A stretch of DNA of 64,000 nt, from NCBI RefSeq assembly GCF_009811795.1, contig NZ_BLJE01000005.1, forward strand, positions 1-64,000, written 5' to 3'. This DNA comes from Litoreibacter roseus. GTDB taxonomy: Bacteria > Pseudomonadota > Alphaproteobacteria > Rhodobacterales > Rhodobacteraceae. Below the pieces are notes generated by a model. That model worked only from the letters and a program-made list of their open reading frames with translations. It did not search any database and was not told where the DNA came from. The position numbers and the translations under genes are program-made. How positions within the stretch are numbered: the stretch's first letter is position 1; each line of letters starts with the position of its first letter. Shown here one piece after another: positions 16,927 through 26,568 of the stretch.

Positions 16927-18072
16927 GTGGACAGTTCTCTTTTTGAACCCAGATACATCGCACTAGACTCCTCGCACCTAAGCCAGTGGATTCGAGACTC
17001 CTTGTCACCAAGCGTTGAAGAGCGGAAGGCCGCAAAGACGTTTGAGAAATGGCTCGAAAGGAACGGTTGCTTACCTCTTCTTACGCTTCACCATATCTCG
17101 GAACTTTGTGCCTACGATGACACCCAGATGGTCGCACAGCGTCTTCGTTTTCTCCACAGACAGAAATTAATAGCTTGGATATCTCAAAATGACTCACAGC
17201 CATCGATTGGGGGAGTGACCACGATTTTGGCTTCTGAAGTTCAGGCGGCTTTCCAATCGCCCGATGCTGACGTAGAAACCGTACTTCGTTTGGCTGCGAA
17301 GGGCCTCATCGCAGTCGGTACTGGAGAGGACCTGCTAGGTCCGGACCCGCATGATTGGCTGGACCTCATTCCAGTTTTCGCAACCCAAAATGAGAGAGCA
17401 CGGGAAATTGCTGCCCTCACTCATACCGATGTCATCGGTACGTCTAAGCTGACGCTTCGGAAGCTTATGAACAGTAGTCGGAAGACTGGTGATAAGTTGG
17501 AGGTTTCTCTCGAAATAATGCAGGGCACATTTGTTCAGGAGATTAAGGCCTCCGGTGATAGACGTATCGATGATCCGGAGATCTTGGCACAAGAGTTCAT
17601 GGCAGCAGTCCGTGCATTTGGTGATGCCAATCCTGGCGATGCCAAGTCCTTGGTTTTGGCGGGGCTTGCCGAGCAAGGCATTGAGCCATCAGATCTACAT
17701 CTTGACATGACCGTAGACGAAGCTTTGGAGCTGGGCGTGTTTTTCTCGAGGGTCAGAACAGTAACTCAGGGAAAGGGCATGCTCTGGCAAGAACTGAAGA
17801 AGCGAGTTCGAAAGAGCAACATCCCTTCAGCGGTTGTTGTTGGGGATGTAGCGAAGTTTCTACCAACAACAGTTGAACGAAAAGGAAGCGAATTAAATGA
17901 CATGCACCTGGCGACACTCGCACCCTACGCAGATGTGACATTCGTCGATAAGCGTATGCATCACGCCTTCCGTCAGGCCTTCAGGAAGAACAAATCCCTA
18001 GAAGAAATTTGCAATCGAGTTGAACGGGCCTCGTCCTACCGTGACATTCCCCAGATTGTTGATAGCCTTTGA
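16927..18072 (+). CDS. PIN-like nuclease-fold protein, first gene of the STAND cassette
   Basis: 381 residues from a GTG at 16927 that follows a GGGAG at good distance. ATGs at 16858 and 16897 are alternatives, and the frame is open further back. The N-terminus has RYIALDSSHL with an Asp at residue 14 and the C-terminal part has PYADVTFVDKRMHH with Asp336 and Asp341. This spacing of a first-strand Asp and a late VDKR is typical of large PIN-like domains, which bind Mg and cut RNA. The middle is helical. It lies 135 bases upstream of the giant NTPase gene on the same strand, so joint function is inferred. Nuclease activity is unproven. Confidence 0.6.
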   Translation: MDSSLFEPRYIALDSSHLSQWIRDSLSPSVEERKAAKTFEKWLERNGCLPLLTLHHISELCAYDDTQMVAQRLRFLHRQKLIAWISQNDSQPSIGGVTTILASEVQAAFQSPDADVETVLRLAAKGLIAVGTGEDLLGPDPHDWLDLIPVFATQNERAREIAALTHTDVIGTSKLTLRKLMNSSRKTGDKLEVSLEIMQGTFVQEIKASGDRRIDDPEILAQEFMAAVRAFGDANPGDAKSLVLAGLAEQGIEPSDLHLDMTVDEALELGVFFSRVRTVTQGKGMLWQELKKRVRKSNIPSAVVVGDVAKFLPTTVERKGSELNDMHLATLAPYADVTFVDKRMHHAFRQAFRKNKSLEEICNRVERASSYRDIPQIVDSL

Positions 18073-18207
18073 CCAATGTCCTGCCAAGTAAGGTATGCCC
18101 GGTGGCAACCCATATCCTTGTAAACACCTTGTTTCGAGGAGCCATCGGTGGGAACTTCATCGGGGACTTGGCATCAAGACCCCCTATTGCATTGAAAAGG
18201 CGAAGTA

Positions 18208-21200
18208 TTGAGCAGACCTTTAGAAGTTCTTGGCGCACCTGCTTCCAACGCCGGAGATGAATTTCATGAAGCTTGGGCACTAGGAAACGCCCTGCAACTG
18301 CTGGACCCGGCGACAGGACTTACGGAGCTAACAGTCGAGGGCGTCAGGGACGCTGCAGAAACCAATGACAACGCCAATTGGGACGGCGTGGACTGCGCAC
18401 TATACTTTGACGACAACGAGCATCCTGAGAACTCGCGCGTTGAACTCGTTCAGCTGAAGTACTCGGTGACCGGCCAGAACAAAAGTTGGACGTTAGCTCG
18501 TTTTTGCTCATCAACAAAGAAGACAGGCAATAATTCCGTGGCACGGAGACTTGCAGACGCATTTAAGGGTGCGACTAAGGGGGAAAAAACCGGCCATTTG
18601 GGGGTGTCGCTGAGCATCAAACTGGTAACGAACCAGCCAATAGCAAAGAATCTGCAAAACACTATAGCCAAGGCAAAAAGCAGCGAGTTGCAGGGAGACG
18701 ATTACGACTCACTGAGGCGAGCAACGGGTCTCGGGAAAAACCAACTAATCCAATTCTGCAAGCTTCTATTGCTTGAAGGTGGTGAAAACGCCAGAGCAGA
18801 ACTCCGTGAACAGAATACAAATGCAATCGCTGAACTCATCTTGAGCCCAGTCAAAGACATGTCCGACAGCCTTCGATTGCGTATTCAGGAGAAGCTTGGG
18901 CCGGATGGTGACCGAACAATAAAGCGCGAAACAGTTTTAAGCTGGTTCAACCTTGGCAGAGGCCAAGGTCTGTTCCCTTGCGACCCAGAGCTCGAGCCCC
19001 TTTCCGAAGTGATCCCGCGAACCATAACTGAAACTCTTGCTAGTGAGGTTCAAAAGCATCCACTGGTAGTGCTGCATGGGAAAGGAGGCTGTGGGAAAAC
19101 AACGACAGCTAGGAGTCTAGAGACCGCCTTGCCGCCCGGCTCAAGAACCATAGTTTATGACTGCTACGGCGCGGGCAGCTATCGTGACCCGTCAAGACCA
19201 AGGCATAGTTCCTGGCAGGGGTTCACTCAGTTATCCAATGAACTTGCGAGGTCGACCAATACTCCGCTGTTCTTTCCGTACAAGCAACGGGAGGACATGG
19301 CTCCGGCATTCCGCCAGAAGCTGGAAACGGTGGCTGAGATTTTTGGTCGAGAGAACACTGGTTCACTGTTGGTAATTGTCATCGACGCGGCGGATAACAT
19401 CGTAACACACGCAGCTTCACAAACTCCGCCACAAATGTGCTTTGTGGATCAGTTGGTTGCCTTCACAGATATACCCTCCAACGTTCGAATTGTTGTCACC
19501 TGCCGCACCTCTAGGCTGTCAAAAATGAACCTGCCTGATGGGATCCAAAAAATCCCATGCCCCACGTTTTCTCTGAGCGAAACTAGGGCAATGGTCAGGC
19601 TACATGGTTTGGAAGGAGGCGAAACTGAGATCACCGATTTTCATGCTCTCTCGCGTTGTATTCCTCGCGTTCAAACAAGTGCATTGGCCGGAGCAAAATC
19701 GTTGTCAGATGCGGTCGACTTTCTACGCCCTAATGGGAAGTCGTTGAATGATCTCTTCGATGCAAAGGTTCGCGAGGCATTTGACCGTAGTGGAGTCAAC
19801 ATACGGCGTAGCCTTTGGTGCGCAGCTTTGGACGAACTTTCAGCTCCGATACCAATTGGTGTTTTGTCTCGCGTTTGCGAGCTTAACGAAGAAGTCGCTG
19901 AAGACATAGTGAACGACCTTGCTCCGAACCTAAGGCTGGGAGATCGAGGCGTAGAGTTTTCTAACGAGGATTTCGAAGTGTACTCTCAGGCCACTGCCAA
20001 AGAGGCCACGGACGAAGTGCGTTCGGCGATTGCGGATGCTCTTGTTACAGAAAGACTGAACTCAGGTTACGCAGCATCGCATTTGTTTGACGCACTTATA
20101 GCTTGCGGCAGAAAATCCGAAATTGGCAGTTTTCTCGGAGAGAAGGATGGCACTGCCGCAATCTCAGACCCGATTGTTAGGCGAAGAGTGGACCTTTCAC
20201 GTTTGCAAGCCGCACTCCACATTGCATCAAATAATCAAGACGAAATAGCAGTCGGAGAGACAATTTTTGTTGCGGCGGAAGCGATGCGGACCTCCGGCAA
20301 AGTGGACAGTCTAATTTTGGAGAACACGGATTTATCGGCTCCTTGCCTAGACGAAACAACAATCGGCCTCCTGATCCTCAATGACCCCGAGGAGCGAAGT
20401 AGACAAGGCCCCGTGTTGTTCCACCTTGCACGAGAAAAGGCGAGACAAGGCAAACTCTTTGAAAGCCGCTTAAATCTACAGGCCGCCGAAGAGTGGATGA
20501 ACGAAACTTTCAAAGATGAAAACTGGCATCACAAATGGAGCACGCAAAGGCGTGACGTCGTAACAAGGCTTTTTACATTTTTCGCCCTCCGAGGATGGTC
20601 ACTGGTCGAGCGGGATTGCGATCGATGGACGAACGCCTCTTTTTGTGTAGCTTTGCGCAAATGGATACTTGCAAAGATTGTGGTCGAGTTCGGCCCTAGT
20701 GTGATCGCTAATGTCTTGGAGGAGATGGACTTTCGCTATCATTTCCTGGCAGTCAATGCTTTGGGTCGAGCTGGAGTTACTCCCTCACCCGAACAGCTGA
20801 AAACCGCCCTGATCGGCCTCTCCAAATTCGATTTTGAGATGATTGCGAAAGATGACGGACTTGGTTCCGGACCGTCGCTAACAGCCGAAATAAGGGAAGA
20901 GATACTGTTCTTTCTCGAAGGGTTAGTACCAACTGGAAAAATTGCGCAGGAAATACCGAAGTTAATCTTGGACAAACTTCGAAGCAGCCGCTCGCAAAGC
21001 TTCCAGGGGCTGCATCTAACCTATCCCTACCCTATCGACTTTGCTTTTCGCACGGCCATTTTGACATCGTATTCGAACAGTGAGGAGCCTGACCTCGAGG
21101 CTGTCTTCACTGAACCGGATAAGCCGAGAGAAGAAGAACCTGAGGAAAGCCGAAGGGAATTCAGGCTCGCGAAAGAGCGGTACGACGAGATTTGCGGGTT

Positions 21201-24200
21201 GCTCCCGGCGTATAAAGCATACGCATCTTTATTAGGCAGCAGGACAAGTGCCGCCGCTACGCAGTTGGATCAGAAAATAACAAGCCTGGGTAGCACAAGT
21301 AGCAGAAGTTATCACTTTTCATACGTGAAGAGTACTCTGCGCCTCAAGGCGACCGATCTGATGCTTTCATCAAGGCTGGACCGTCCAACCAAGGTCACTT
21401 TCTTGAAGTCCTCTTTGGCCAAAGGCGAGGGTTTTTTTGAACAAGACGCGGAGCTATGTGCGATCACTTTGCACGATCTTTCGCTGCAATCTGTAGTTGC
21501 TGAAACGTTGGAGCAAAAGTCGGAGGAAATTCGGAGTCTTCACGTCCGAGCAACCGAAAAATCTGAGTATCTGCTTTCAATTGCGCGAGTTTTCATGGAC
21601 TTCTCTAAAGACCATGCATCGGCGATTTTTTCGGACGCGCTGAAGATTGCAGAGGAAGTCGATCTCGAAGCATTAGACGTGTTGCATGCTTTGTGCCGCA
21701 TCGTGAAACGGGAACGCCCAGACACATCGGAAACGAAAGAACTCTTGGGCGCGTTTGCGAGAGTTGTACGGCACGCTGGCGAATTGCTAGATTCGGAGGA
21801 TGGGTTTCCTCTAGAGGAAGCTTTGGAAGCCATCTCTTTTTCAAACCCATCTGTCGGCGCGATGACTGCTTCTCGTTGGGGAGACGAGGGATTCACTTCG
21901 CGCGGCAATGAGATAAGGCTGTTCCTGAAAGCGACGCTCGACAAAGGTTGGCTTACCGCACCCGATGGATACACGCTTGCTCAGGTCTTGGGAGATGTCC
22001 CACCATCGGTTGAAGACAGAATTCTGATTGGCTTGGGCGAGGTTTCTGAGGACGTACGGGATGATTTGTTGAAACATCTCGTTGAGCGAAAAATTTTGGC
22101 AACAACGCCCTACTCTGACGCCTACATTCCCGACAATCTTGAAGAGTTGTGCCGATCTGGGAAATCCGCAGCGGAAGCCTGGTCCCGTCTTGAGCAAATC
22201 AGGAATTTCAAGTCGATGGCCCCCGCGCCACAAAAGCCTAGTAGCGGTAGAATCGGTAAAAAGCAGAGAGAGCACACGAAGGAAAATCAGGAGGAAAAAG
22301 TTGCGGTTGATTGGTCATCCGTCGATCCTCTGTCAGCTAATGCGATTGTGGAAGCGCAAGAAGCAGATCGAAAGGCAAGACTTTTCGACTTCAAAGAACG
22401 TCTGTTTGAGTTGCGAACGCGAGTTCGATTTGCAGATCGGATAGAACACCTCAATACGCTGGCTCAATGCGCACGTACATCAAGGTGGCCCGACAATGAA
22501 ATAGAGGCGATCTTTGCAGCTTTGGACGACTGGCCAGGAAGGGTAACAAACGAATGGTGCACAACCGAGCTTCCTAGGCTGACGGTGGAACTTGGTGGCA
22601 GGACGATGGGCTATAGCTGGTATCATGGAGAACAGTTCGCTGAACTCCAGGCCCGCTCTGGGCTGCCTCCGGAAGGTCGACGTCAGGTAGTTTTAGACTT
22701 GGTTGAACAGAATGCTGCGAAGCTGGGAGCGGCGAGTCTTTTGAAGCTTCTTGCCGAGTACGTGAGCAACTTGGAATTGCAAACAGCGGATGAACTATTG
22801 GTGCGGCTGGTGGACCGCACAGAAGCTCGCCTAAACATGGATGATAACGTGCGTAAGCGGTACCTATTTGAGCCGCAAAATTTGCCCACGTCTCAAAGCC
22901 AGATCGTCTCCGCTCTGATTTACAGGTATTTGGGCGATATAGATGCAAGAGTGCGTTGGCAGGCATCTCACGCACTTTTATGCGCTGTGCAGCTAGGCCT
23001 AGCAGACTTGATAGAAGGTATTTTTGATCACGCTAACGGGCAGTTCAATTGCCACTACGCTTTCCCCGACTGCCCATTTCAGGAAATGAATGCTGCTCAG
23101 CAATTGTCGATCGTGTTGGCTCGAGTGTCGTCTCATCATCCAGCAATGATTGAAAAACATGAAGCTGAGATCCTGAAGCTATGGACCAAAAACCAAGCGC
23201 ACATCCTAATCGGACACTTGCTCGCGAGAACGCTTATTCAGGCACGACAGGGAGGAGCGAAAGTAGGCGTGGATGAAACAATCCTTTCATCAATGAATGG
23301 ATCGGCTTCAACAAGAACCCCTAGATTGAAGGATCGCTATTCGCGTGACTTCGATAGTCACGCCGACCCAGGTTCGCGATTTAGCTTCGACAGCATGGAC
23401 ATCATACCGTATTGGTACTCCCCTGCGTGCCGGGTGTTTGCAGATTTATCGTCGAGAGAGTTGATCCACGTCGCCGAAGAATGGATTGTGGATCGTTGGG
23501 GTGGCCACAAAGAAACAAGTCATTGGGTGAATGAACCGAGAAAGAGCCGTTTGAAAGATGACGACTACGGGCTTTATTCGGCTAGTCACGGTTCGCGACC
23601 GACCATCCATCGACACTCCGTTTATTTGCAATGGCACGGCTTACACATGGCGGTTGGAGAGCTAATAAAAACACGCTCTTTAGTGGAGCGTGACGACGAC
23701 CCGTATGATGCGTTTGAAGGATGGTTGGAGCGCGACGATACGACCTACCCAACAATCTGGATATCCGACCTCCTGGGAACACTGCCACTTTCAAACAGAT
23801 ACTGGGAACAACCTGAACCTGATCGTGAGGATTGGGTTGGTGAGGTGGATGCAGTTGATCCGCTGGCAGAGATAATGGGGGAAGACGGCGGGCTGGCCCT
23901 TAGTCAGTATCGAGAGCATGGAATGCATGAGTATGGAGATCAGGCAGCCCATAGCGAAGTTCGCAGTAAAGCTGCATTCGTACCAAGCAAAACGGCACCT
24001 GCACTTTTGAGGGCCTACGCAGCCACAGCGGATTACTATGACGTCTTCATTCCTGACCCCGACGATTTTGAAGAGAATGACGGGAAAGACGGCGATTTCA
24101 GCATCATCTCAGCTATCCAGCGGCCTTTGGCCGGTCGTGACGTCGGAGTTGATGAGGAAGACCCGCGCTGCTTCAAGGGGCGCGGTGTTCAAGCGGCCCC

Positions 24201-24603
24201 CTCAAAGACAGTCCTCGATGTTCTTCAAATACCGTCTGGTCCATCGTGGTCCTCATCTTGGGGCGTTGAGGAGAATGGGATTGCCGATTTGAGCTATAGT
24301 GCTTGGAGCACCACTCCGAACGACAGCGAAAGATCGATGCGACATCGATCCTATTCCTACGTCGACGGCTATAGGTTGAGCGTAACTGAAAAGGCACTTC
24401 AAAAGTCAATGAATGCACTGGAATGTGATTTACTAGTTACAGTGAACCTAGAACGTTCGATTGGGAGCGAATATGGCAAAAGCAGCAAAAAAAGATCCGC
24501 TCACAAAAGGGTCGAAGTCATCCGGCTCGGTCGGGACGGAACGTACGAAACGCGATCAGGCCATAGAGGAACTTGGACGCAAGCTAATCAGCGATCTGGA
24601 TGA
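18208..24603 (+). CDS. Giant STAND NTPase with N-terminal PD-(D/E)xK-type domain (Avs/Cap4-like)
   Basis: 2131 residues from a TTG at 18208 after AAAAGG; an in-frame TGA lies just upstream. Residues about 10-110 resemble the DUF4297/Cap4 nuclease group: GDEFHEAWA, WDGVD (Asp62) and LVQLK (Gln82-x-Lys84), the D...QxK active-site pattern. A P-loop GKGGCGKTT occupies residues 291-299 and Walker B LLVIVIDAAD ends at Asp393, followed by VVTCRTSRL. This is the STAND/NACHT arrangement. The remaining 1600 residues are helical, with a charged linker near 1350 and an aromatic-rich C-terminal part that could be the sensor. In known Avs proteins the C-terminal part binds a phage protein and the N-terminal nuclease acts after tetramer formation; transfer of that model here is inference. 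GC content is clearly lower than in the conjugation genes. Confidence 0.8.
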   Translation: MSRPLEVLGAPASNAGDEFHEAWALGNALQLLDPATGLTELTVEGVRDAAETNDNANWDGVDCALYFDDNEHPENSRVELVQLKYSVTGQNKSWTLARFCSSTKKTGNNSVARRLADAFKGATKGEKTGHLGVSLSIKLVTNQPIAKNLQNTIAKAKSSELQGDDYDSLRRATGLGKNQLIQFCKLLLLEGGENARAELREQNTNAIAELILSPVKDMSDSLRLRIQEKLGPDGDRTIKRETVLSWFNLGRGQGLFPCDPELEPLSEVIPRTITETLASEVQKHPLVVLHGKGGCGKTTTARSLETALPPGSRTIVYDCYGAGSYRDPSRPRHSSWQGFTQLSNELARSTNTPLFFPYKQREDMAPAFRQKLETVAEIFGRENTGSLLVIVIDAADNIVTHAASQTPPQMCFVDQLVAFTDIPSNVRIVVTCRTSRLSKMNLPDGIQKIPCPTFSLSETRAMVRLHGLEGGETEITDFHALSRCIPRVQTSALAGAKSLSDAVDFLRPNGKSLNDLFDAKVREAFDRSGVNIRRSLWCAALDELSAPIPIGVLSRVCELNEEVAEDIVNDLAPNLRLGDRGVEFSNEDFEVYSQATAKEATDEVRSAIADALVTERLNSGYAASHLFDALIACGRKSEIGSFLGEKDGTAAISDPIVRRRVDLSRLQAALHIASNNQDEIAVGETIFVAAEAMRTSGKVDSLILENTDLSAPCLDETTIGLLILNDPEERSRQGPVLFHLAREKARQGKLFESRLNLQAAEEWMNETFKDENWHHKWSTQRRDVVTRLFTFFALRGWSLVERDCDRWTNASFCVALRKWILAKIVVEFGPSVIANVLEEMDFRYHFLAVNALGRAGVTPSPEQLKTALIGLSKFDFEMIAKDDGLGSGPSLTAEIREEILFFLEGLVPTGKIAQEIPKLILDKLRSSRSQSFQGLHLTYPYPIDFAFRTAILTSYSNSEEPDLEAVFTEPDKPREEEPEESRREFRLAKERYDEICGLLPAYKAYASLLGSRTSAAATQLDQKITSLGSTSSRSYHFSYVKSTLRLKATDLMLSSRLDRPTKVTFLKSSLAKGEGFFEQDAELCAITLHDLSLQSVVAETLEQKSEEIRSLHVRATEKSEYLLSIARVFMDFSKDHASAIFSDALKIAEEVDLEALDVLHALCRIVKRERPDTSETKELLGAFARVVRHAGELLDSEDGFPLEEALEAISFSNPSVGAMTASRWGDEGFTSRGNEIRLFLKATLDKGWLTAPDGYTLAQVLGDVPPSVEDRILIGLGEVSEDVRDDLLKHLVERKILATTPYSDAYIPDNLEELCRSGKSAAEAWSRLEQIRNFKSMAPAPQKPSSGRIGKKQREHTKENQEEKVAVDWSSVDPLSANAIVEAQEADRKARLFDFKERLFELRTRVRFADRIEHLNTLAQCARTSRWPDNEIEAIFAALDDWPGRVTNEWCTTELPRLTVELGGRTMGYSWYHGEQFAELQARSGLPPEGRRQVVLDLVEQNAAKLGAASLLKLLAEYVSNLELQTADELLVRLVDRTEARLNMDDNVRKRYLFEPQNLPTSQSQIVSALIYRYLGDIDARVRWQASHALLCAVQLGLADLIEGIFDHANGQFNCHYAFPDCPFQEMNAAQQLSIVLARVSSHHPAMIEKHEAEILKLWTKNQAHILIGHLLARTLIQARQGGAKVGVDETILSSMNGSASTRTPRLKDRYSRDFDSHADPGSRFSFDSMDIIPYWYSPACRVFADLSSRELIHVAEEWIVDRWGGHKETSHWVNEPRKSRLKDDDYGLYSASHGSRPTIHRHSVYLQWHGLHMAVGELIKTRSLVERDDDPYDAFEGWLERDDTTYPTIWISDLLGTLPLSNRYWEQPEPDREDWVGEVDAVDPLAEIMGEDGGLALSQYREHGMHEYGDQAAHSEVRSKAAFVPSKTAPALLRAYAATADYYDVFIPDPDDFEENDGKDGDFSIISAIQRPLAGRDVGVDEEDPRCFKGRGVQAAPSKTVLDVLQIPSGPSWSSSWGVEENGIADLSYSAWSTTPNDSERSMRHRSYSYVDGYRLSVTEKALQKSMNALECDLLVTVNLERSIGSEYGKSSKKRSAHKRVEVIRLGRDGTYETRSGHRGTWTQANQRSG

Positions 24604-25168
24604 TCGGGACATAATCGCGAAATGGATGGCTGCTTATTTGTCTGAGCAGATGATCGCCTCTGATGAAGATGCAAAACTCAAACAGGAAACTGCTGATCTA
24701 ATTTTGAAGCTTTGGCGGGAACGACGCCACTACCCTGGCAGAGATCCAATGCAACGATATGAAAAAGCACTTTCTGCCATGGAGTTACAGCTATCCATCG
24801 GTGATCCAGTGTTCCAAATCCGGACGCCGTTTGAACCGACGAATGGCTCCAATGAGGATAAACTCAGCTTGGCCAGAAAGCTGAAGCACCATTCTGCAAG
24901 TTTGGCCTCCATATTGGTTAACGAAGTCGTGGCAGAACTAGATCTCGACCAAGACCAGCTTGCTGAGATTGCCAATATTGCCGATCCAGACGCAGAAACA
25001 AGCTTTCTACATGTCTTGAAGGTTGTGGTGTACGATAAGGAAAAGGGAGACGATCAAAACGATCCGCACGGAGAAATTCGAGAGGCGATATCTGATCTTC
25101 GATTTGCTCTAGAAGAGCTTGAGGCAGTTCTTCTGCAAGAGGTCAAAGATCCGAAGCGAATAAACTAA
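24473..25168 (+). CDS. Small partner protein of the STAND cassette, 231 aa
   Basis: The ATG at 24473 follows GGGAG six bases upstream and lies inside the last 131 bases of the giant gene in another frame, so expression is probably translationally coupled. The protein starts with a Lys-rich tail (MAKAAKKDPLTKGSKSS). Helical segments follow: LGRKLISDLDDRDIIAKWMA, LILKLWRERRHYPGRDP near residue 75, and acidic C-terminal helices. I know no family for it. A role as regulator or adaptor of the NTPase is inferred only from the gene overlap. Confidence 0.7.
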   Translation: MAKAAKKDPLTKGSKSSGSVGTERTKRDQAIEELGRKLISDLDDRDIIAKWMAAYLSEQMIASDEDAKLKQETADLILKLWRERRHYPGRDPMQRYEKALSAMELQLSIGDPVFQIRTPFEPTNGSNEDKLSLARKLKHHSASLASILVNEVVAELDLDQDQLAEIANIADPDAETSFLHVLKVVVYDKEKGDDQNDPHGEIREAISDLRFALEELEAVLLQEVKDPKRIN

Positions 25169-25214
25169 CGAATTTGATGCGCAATCTTGTGACATTGCAT
25201 TCCCAGTGGATTGT

Positions 25215-25310
25215 TCATCCTACTACGCTGTGCAGCACCGCTCTGAGTATGTAGCGAACGGCAGCTCTGCAGGCAGCGTGCTGGGCCCTTAGCAACTGCC
25301 GCGAAGGTCC
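25215..25310. repeat. Weak interspersed repeat relic
   Basis: 'gaacggcagctctgcaggca', 'gctgggcccttagcaactgc' and 'aaggtccgg' resemble the repeat family but are strongly diverged. They lie between the convergent cassette and hipA genes. Confidence 0.35.
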
Positions 25311-25344
25311 GGTTTCCGCCCTTTTTTCCAGGTTTTTCCTACAT

Positions 25345-26568
25345 TTATGCCCCTAAGGCTCGAGCGCTCTCCGAGTGCTCGAAGGCGTCTTGATATAGCC
25401 TAACTTCGTTACCGGTCATGCCTTCTTCCCGCATGGCTCCGCGCCAGTTGCCCGAGAGCGTCGCAGCCATTTCACGTGTGATCAACCTCGCCCTCTCCTC
25501 GTTCAATTCGAAAAACTCACACGCCTCCAGCGCGATTTCAAGCGACGCATTGAAGGACCCACCCTGAATAATCCCCGTTTCCAGAACGCGATGCCTGGAG
25601 GGGGATGGATTGATGTCGAATGCCGGAGACAGCCGCCACCGATTTCCACCCGCATAGATGAACCCGTGGTTTTTCAGGTGATCGTCCTTGTTCGACACCA
25701 AGATCGTGAACACGATCCGTCGCCAGAGCTCATGCAGATCTTCGGTCGGCTTGCTCGAAATCTGGCGGATCACATCGGCGATGTCGGTGTAGAACCCGCC
25801 GTCCTCGCTCTGCCAGTCCAGCGCGGTGCGCGCCGAGATATAGGGAATGCGCGTGTCGCCGCGGCGATCGAACCGGCGGATCAAAGCAATGGGACTGTCG
25901 CTGTCGCGCAGCTCAAGCCGGGCCTCGGCCACGCGCAGCCCGCACATGCGCGCCAGTTTCAGTGTCGCCACTTCGGCGCGCTCGACCGGTTTGGTGTCCT
26001 GTGCGGACGTGAACTTGGCGATCCAGAGATGTCCGTCGCCTTCGACGTTGGCTTTTGGTCGTGCGCCACCCAGCGACCCAGCGACACCGGCCAGATCGCG
26101 GGCTTCCTCTTCCGCGCCGCCAGGATCCTGTTCGAAGCGTTGTGCGAGCGTGCGCAGGCGCTCAAGCTCGACCAGCCAGGGAATGGGCGGCGTGAGGTCG
26201 GACAGCGGTTCCATGTCCTCGCCGAGAAACCGCAGCGCTCCTTGCCGGGTGCGGTCGTCTGACAGGACGAGATAATCGAACTCGCTGAGGCCGCCGCCCA
26301 AGGCCTTGGTCATCAGCGCGCGCCCCCAGGAATCTGGCGCCGCATCGGCAAAGCAGCCCGGCAGTGCCGAGCGCTTATCATCCTTTCCGGATGAGAAGTG
26401 ACTGCCGTTGCGCAGCGGCAGTCCCGGCGCGAGCGCGAAGCGATCTTCGGCAACGAGCCACGCCTCATGATATCCGAACTGCGAATGCTGGCGCCGCCCG
26501 TCGCTTTCAAAGCGCAGGCGTCCCACGATCCGTTTTCCTTCGCCAAGCGCGACGATCGCCTCGGGCAT
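25345..26568 (-). CDS. hipA: HipA-family serine/threonine kinase toxin
   Basis: 407 residues with the HipA-like layout: N-terminal barrel, then a kinase core with SLGGARPKA and the catalytic loop NKDDHLKNHG (Asn293 to about 302, Asp296) followed by SPAFDINP (Asp318, metal site). HipA toxins phosphorylate aminoacyl-tRNA synthetases or related targets and slow growth; they are neutralised by HipB. The start overlaps the hipB stop by one base (TGATG), giving tight coupling. It is convergent with the STAND cassette, which fits a defence or stability island. Confidence 0.88.
   Translation of the reverse strand: MPEAIVALGEGKRIVGRLRFESDGRRQHSQFGYHEAWLVAEDRFALAPGLPLRNGSHFSSGKDDKRSALPGCFADAAPDSWGRALMTKALGGGLSEFDYLVLSDDRTRQGALRFLGEDMEPLSDLTPPIPWLVELERLRTLAQRFEQDPGGAEEEARDLAGVAGSLGGARPKANVEGDGHLWIAKFTSAQDTKPVERAEVATLKLARMCGLRVAEARLELRDSDSPIALIRRFDRRGDTRIPYISARTALDWQSEDGGFYTDIADVIRQISSKPTEDLHELWRRIVFTILVSNKDDHLKNHGFIYAGGNRWRLSPAFDINPSPSRHRVLETGIIQGGSFNASLEIALEACEFFELNEERARLITREMAATLSGNWRGAMREEGMTGNEVRLYQDAFEHSESARALGA

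Noticed and set aside
18069-18260. 63-residue open frame joining the PIN-like and STAND genes, starting at a TTG that overlaps the PIN stop
   Set aside because: No Shine-Dalgarno of its own, composition not protein-like, and it overlaps the start of the giant gene.
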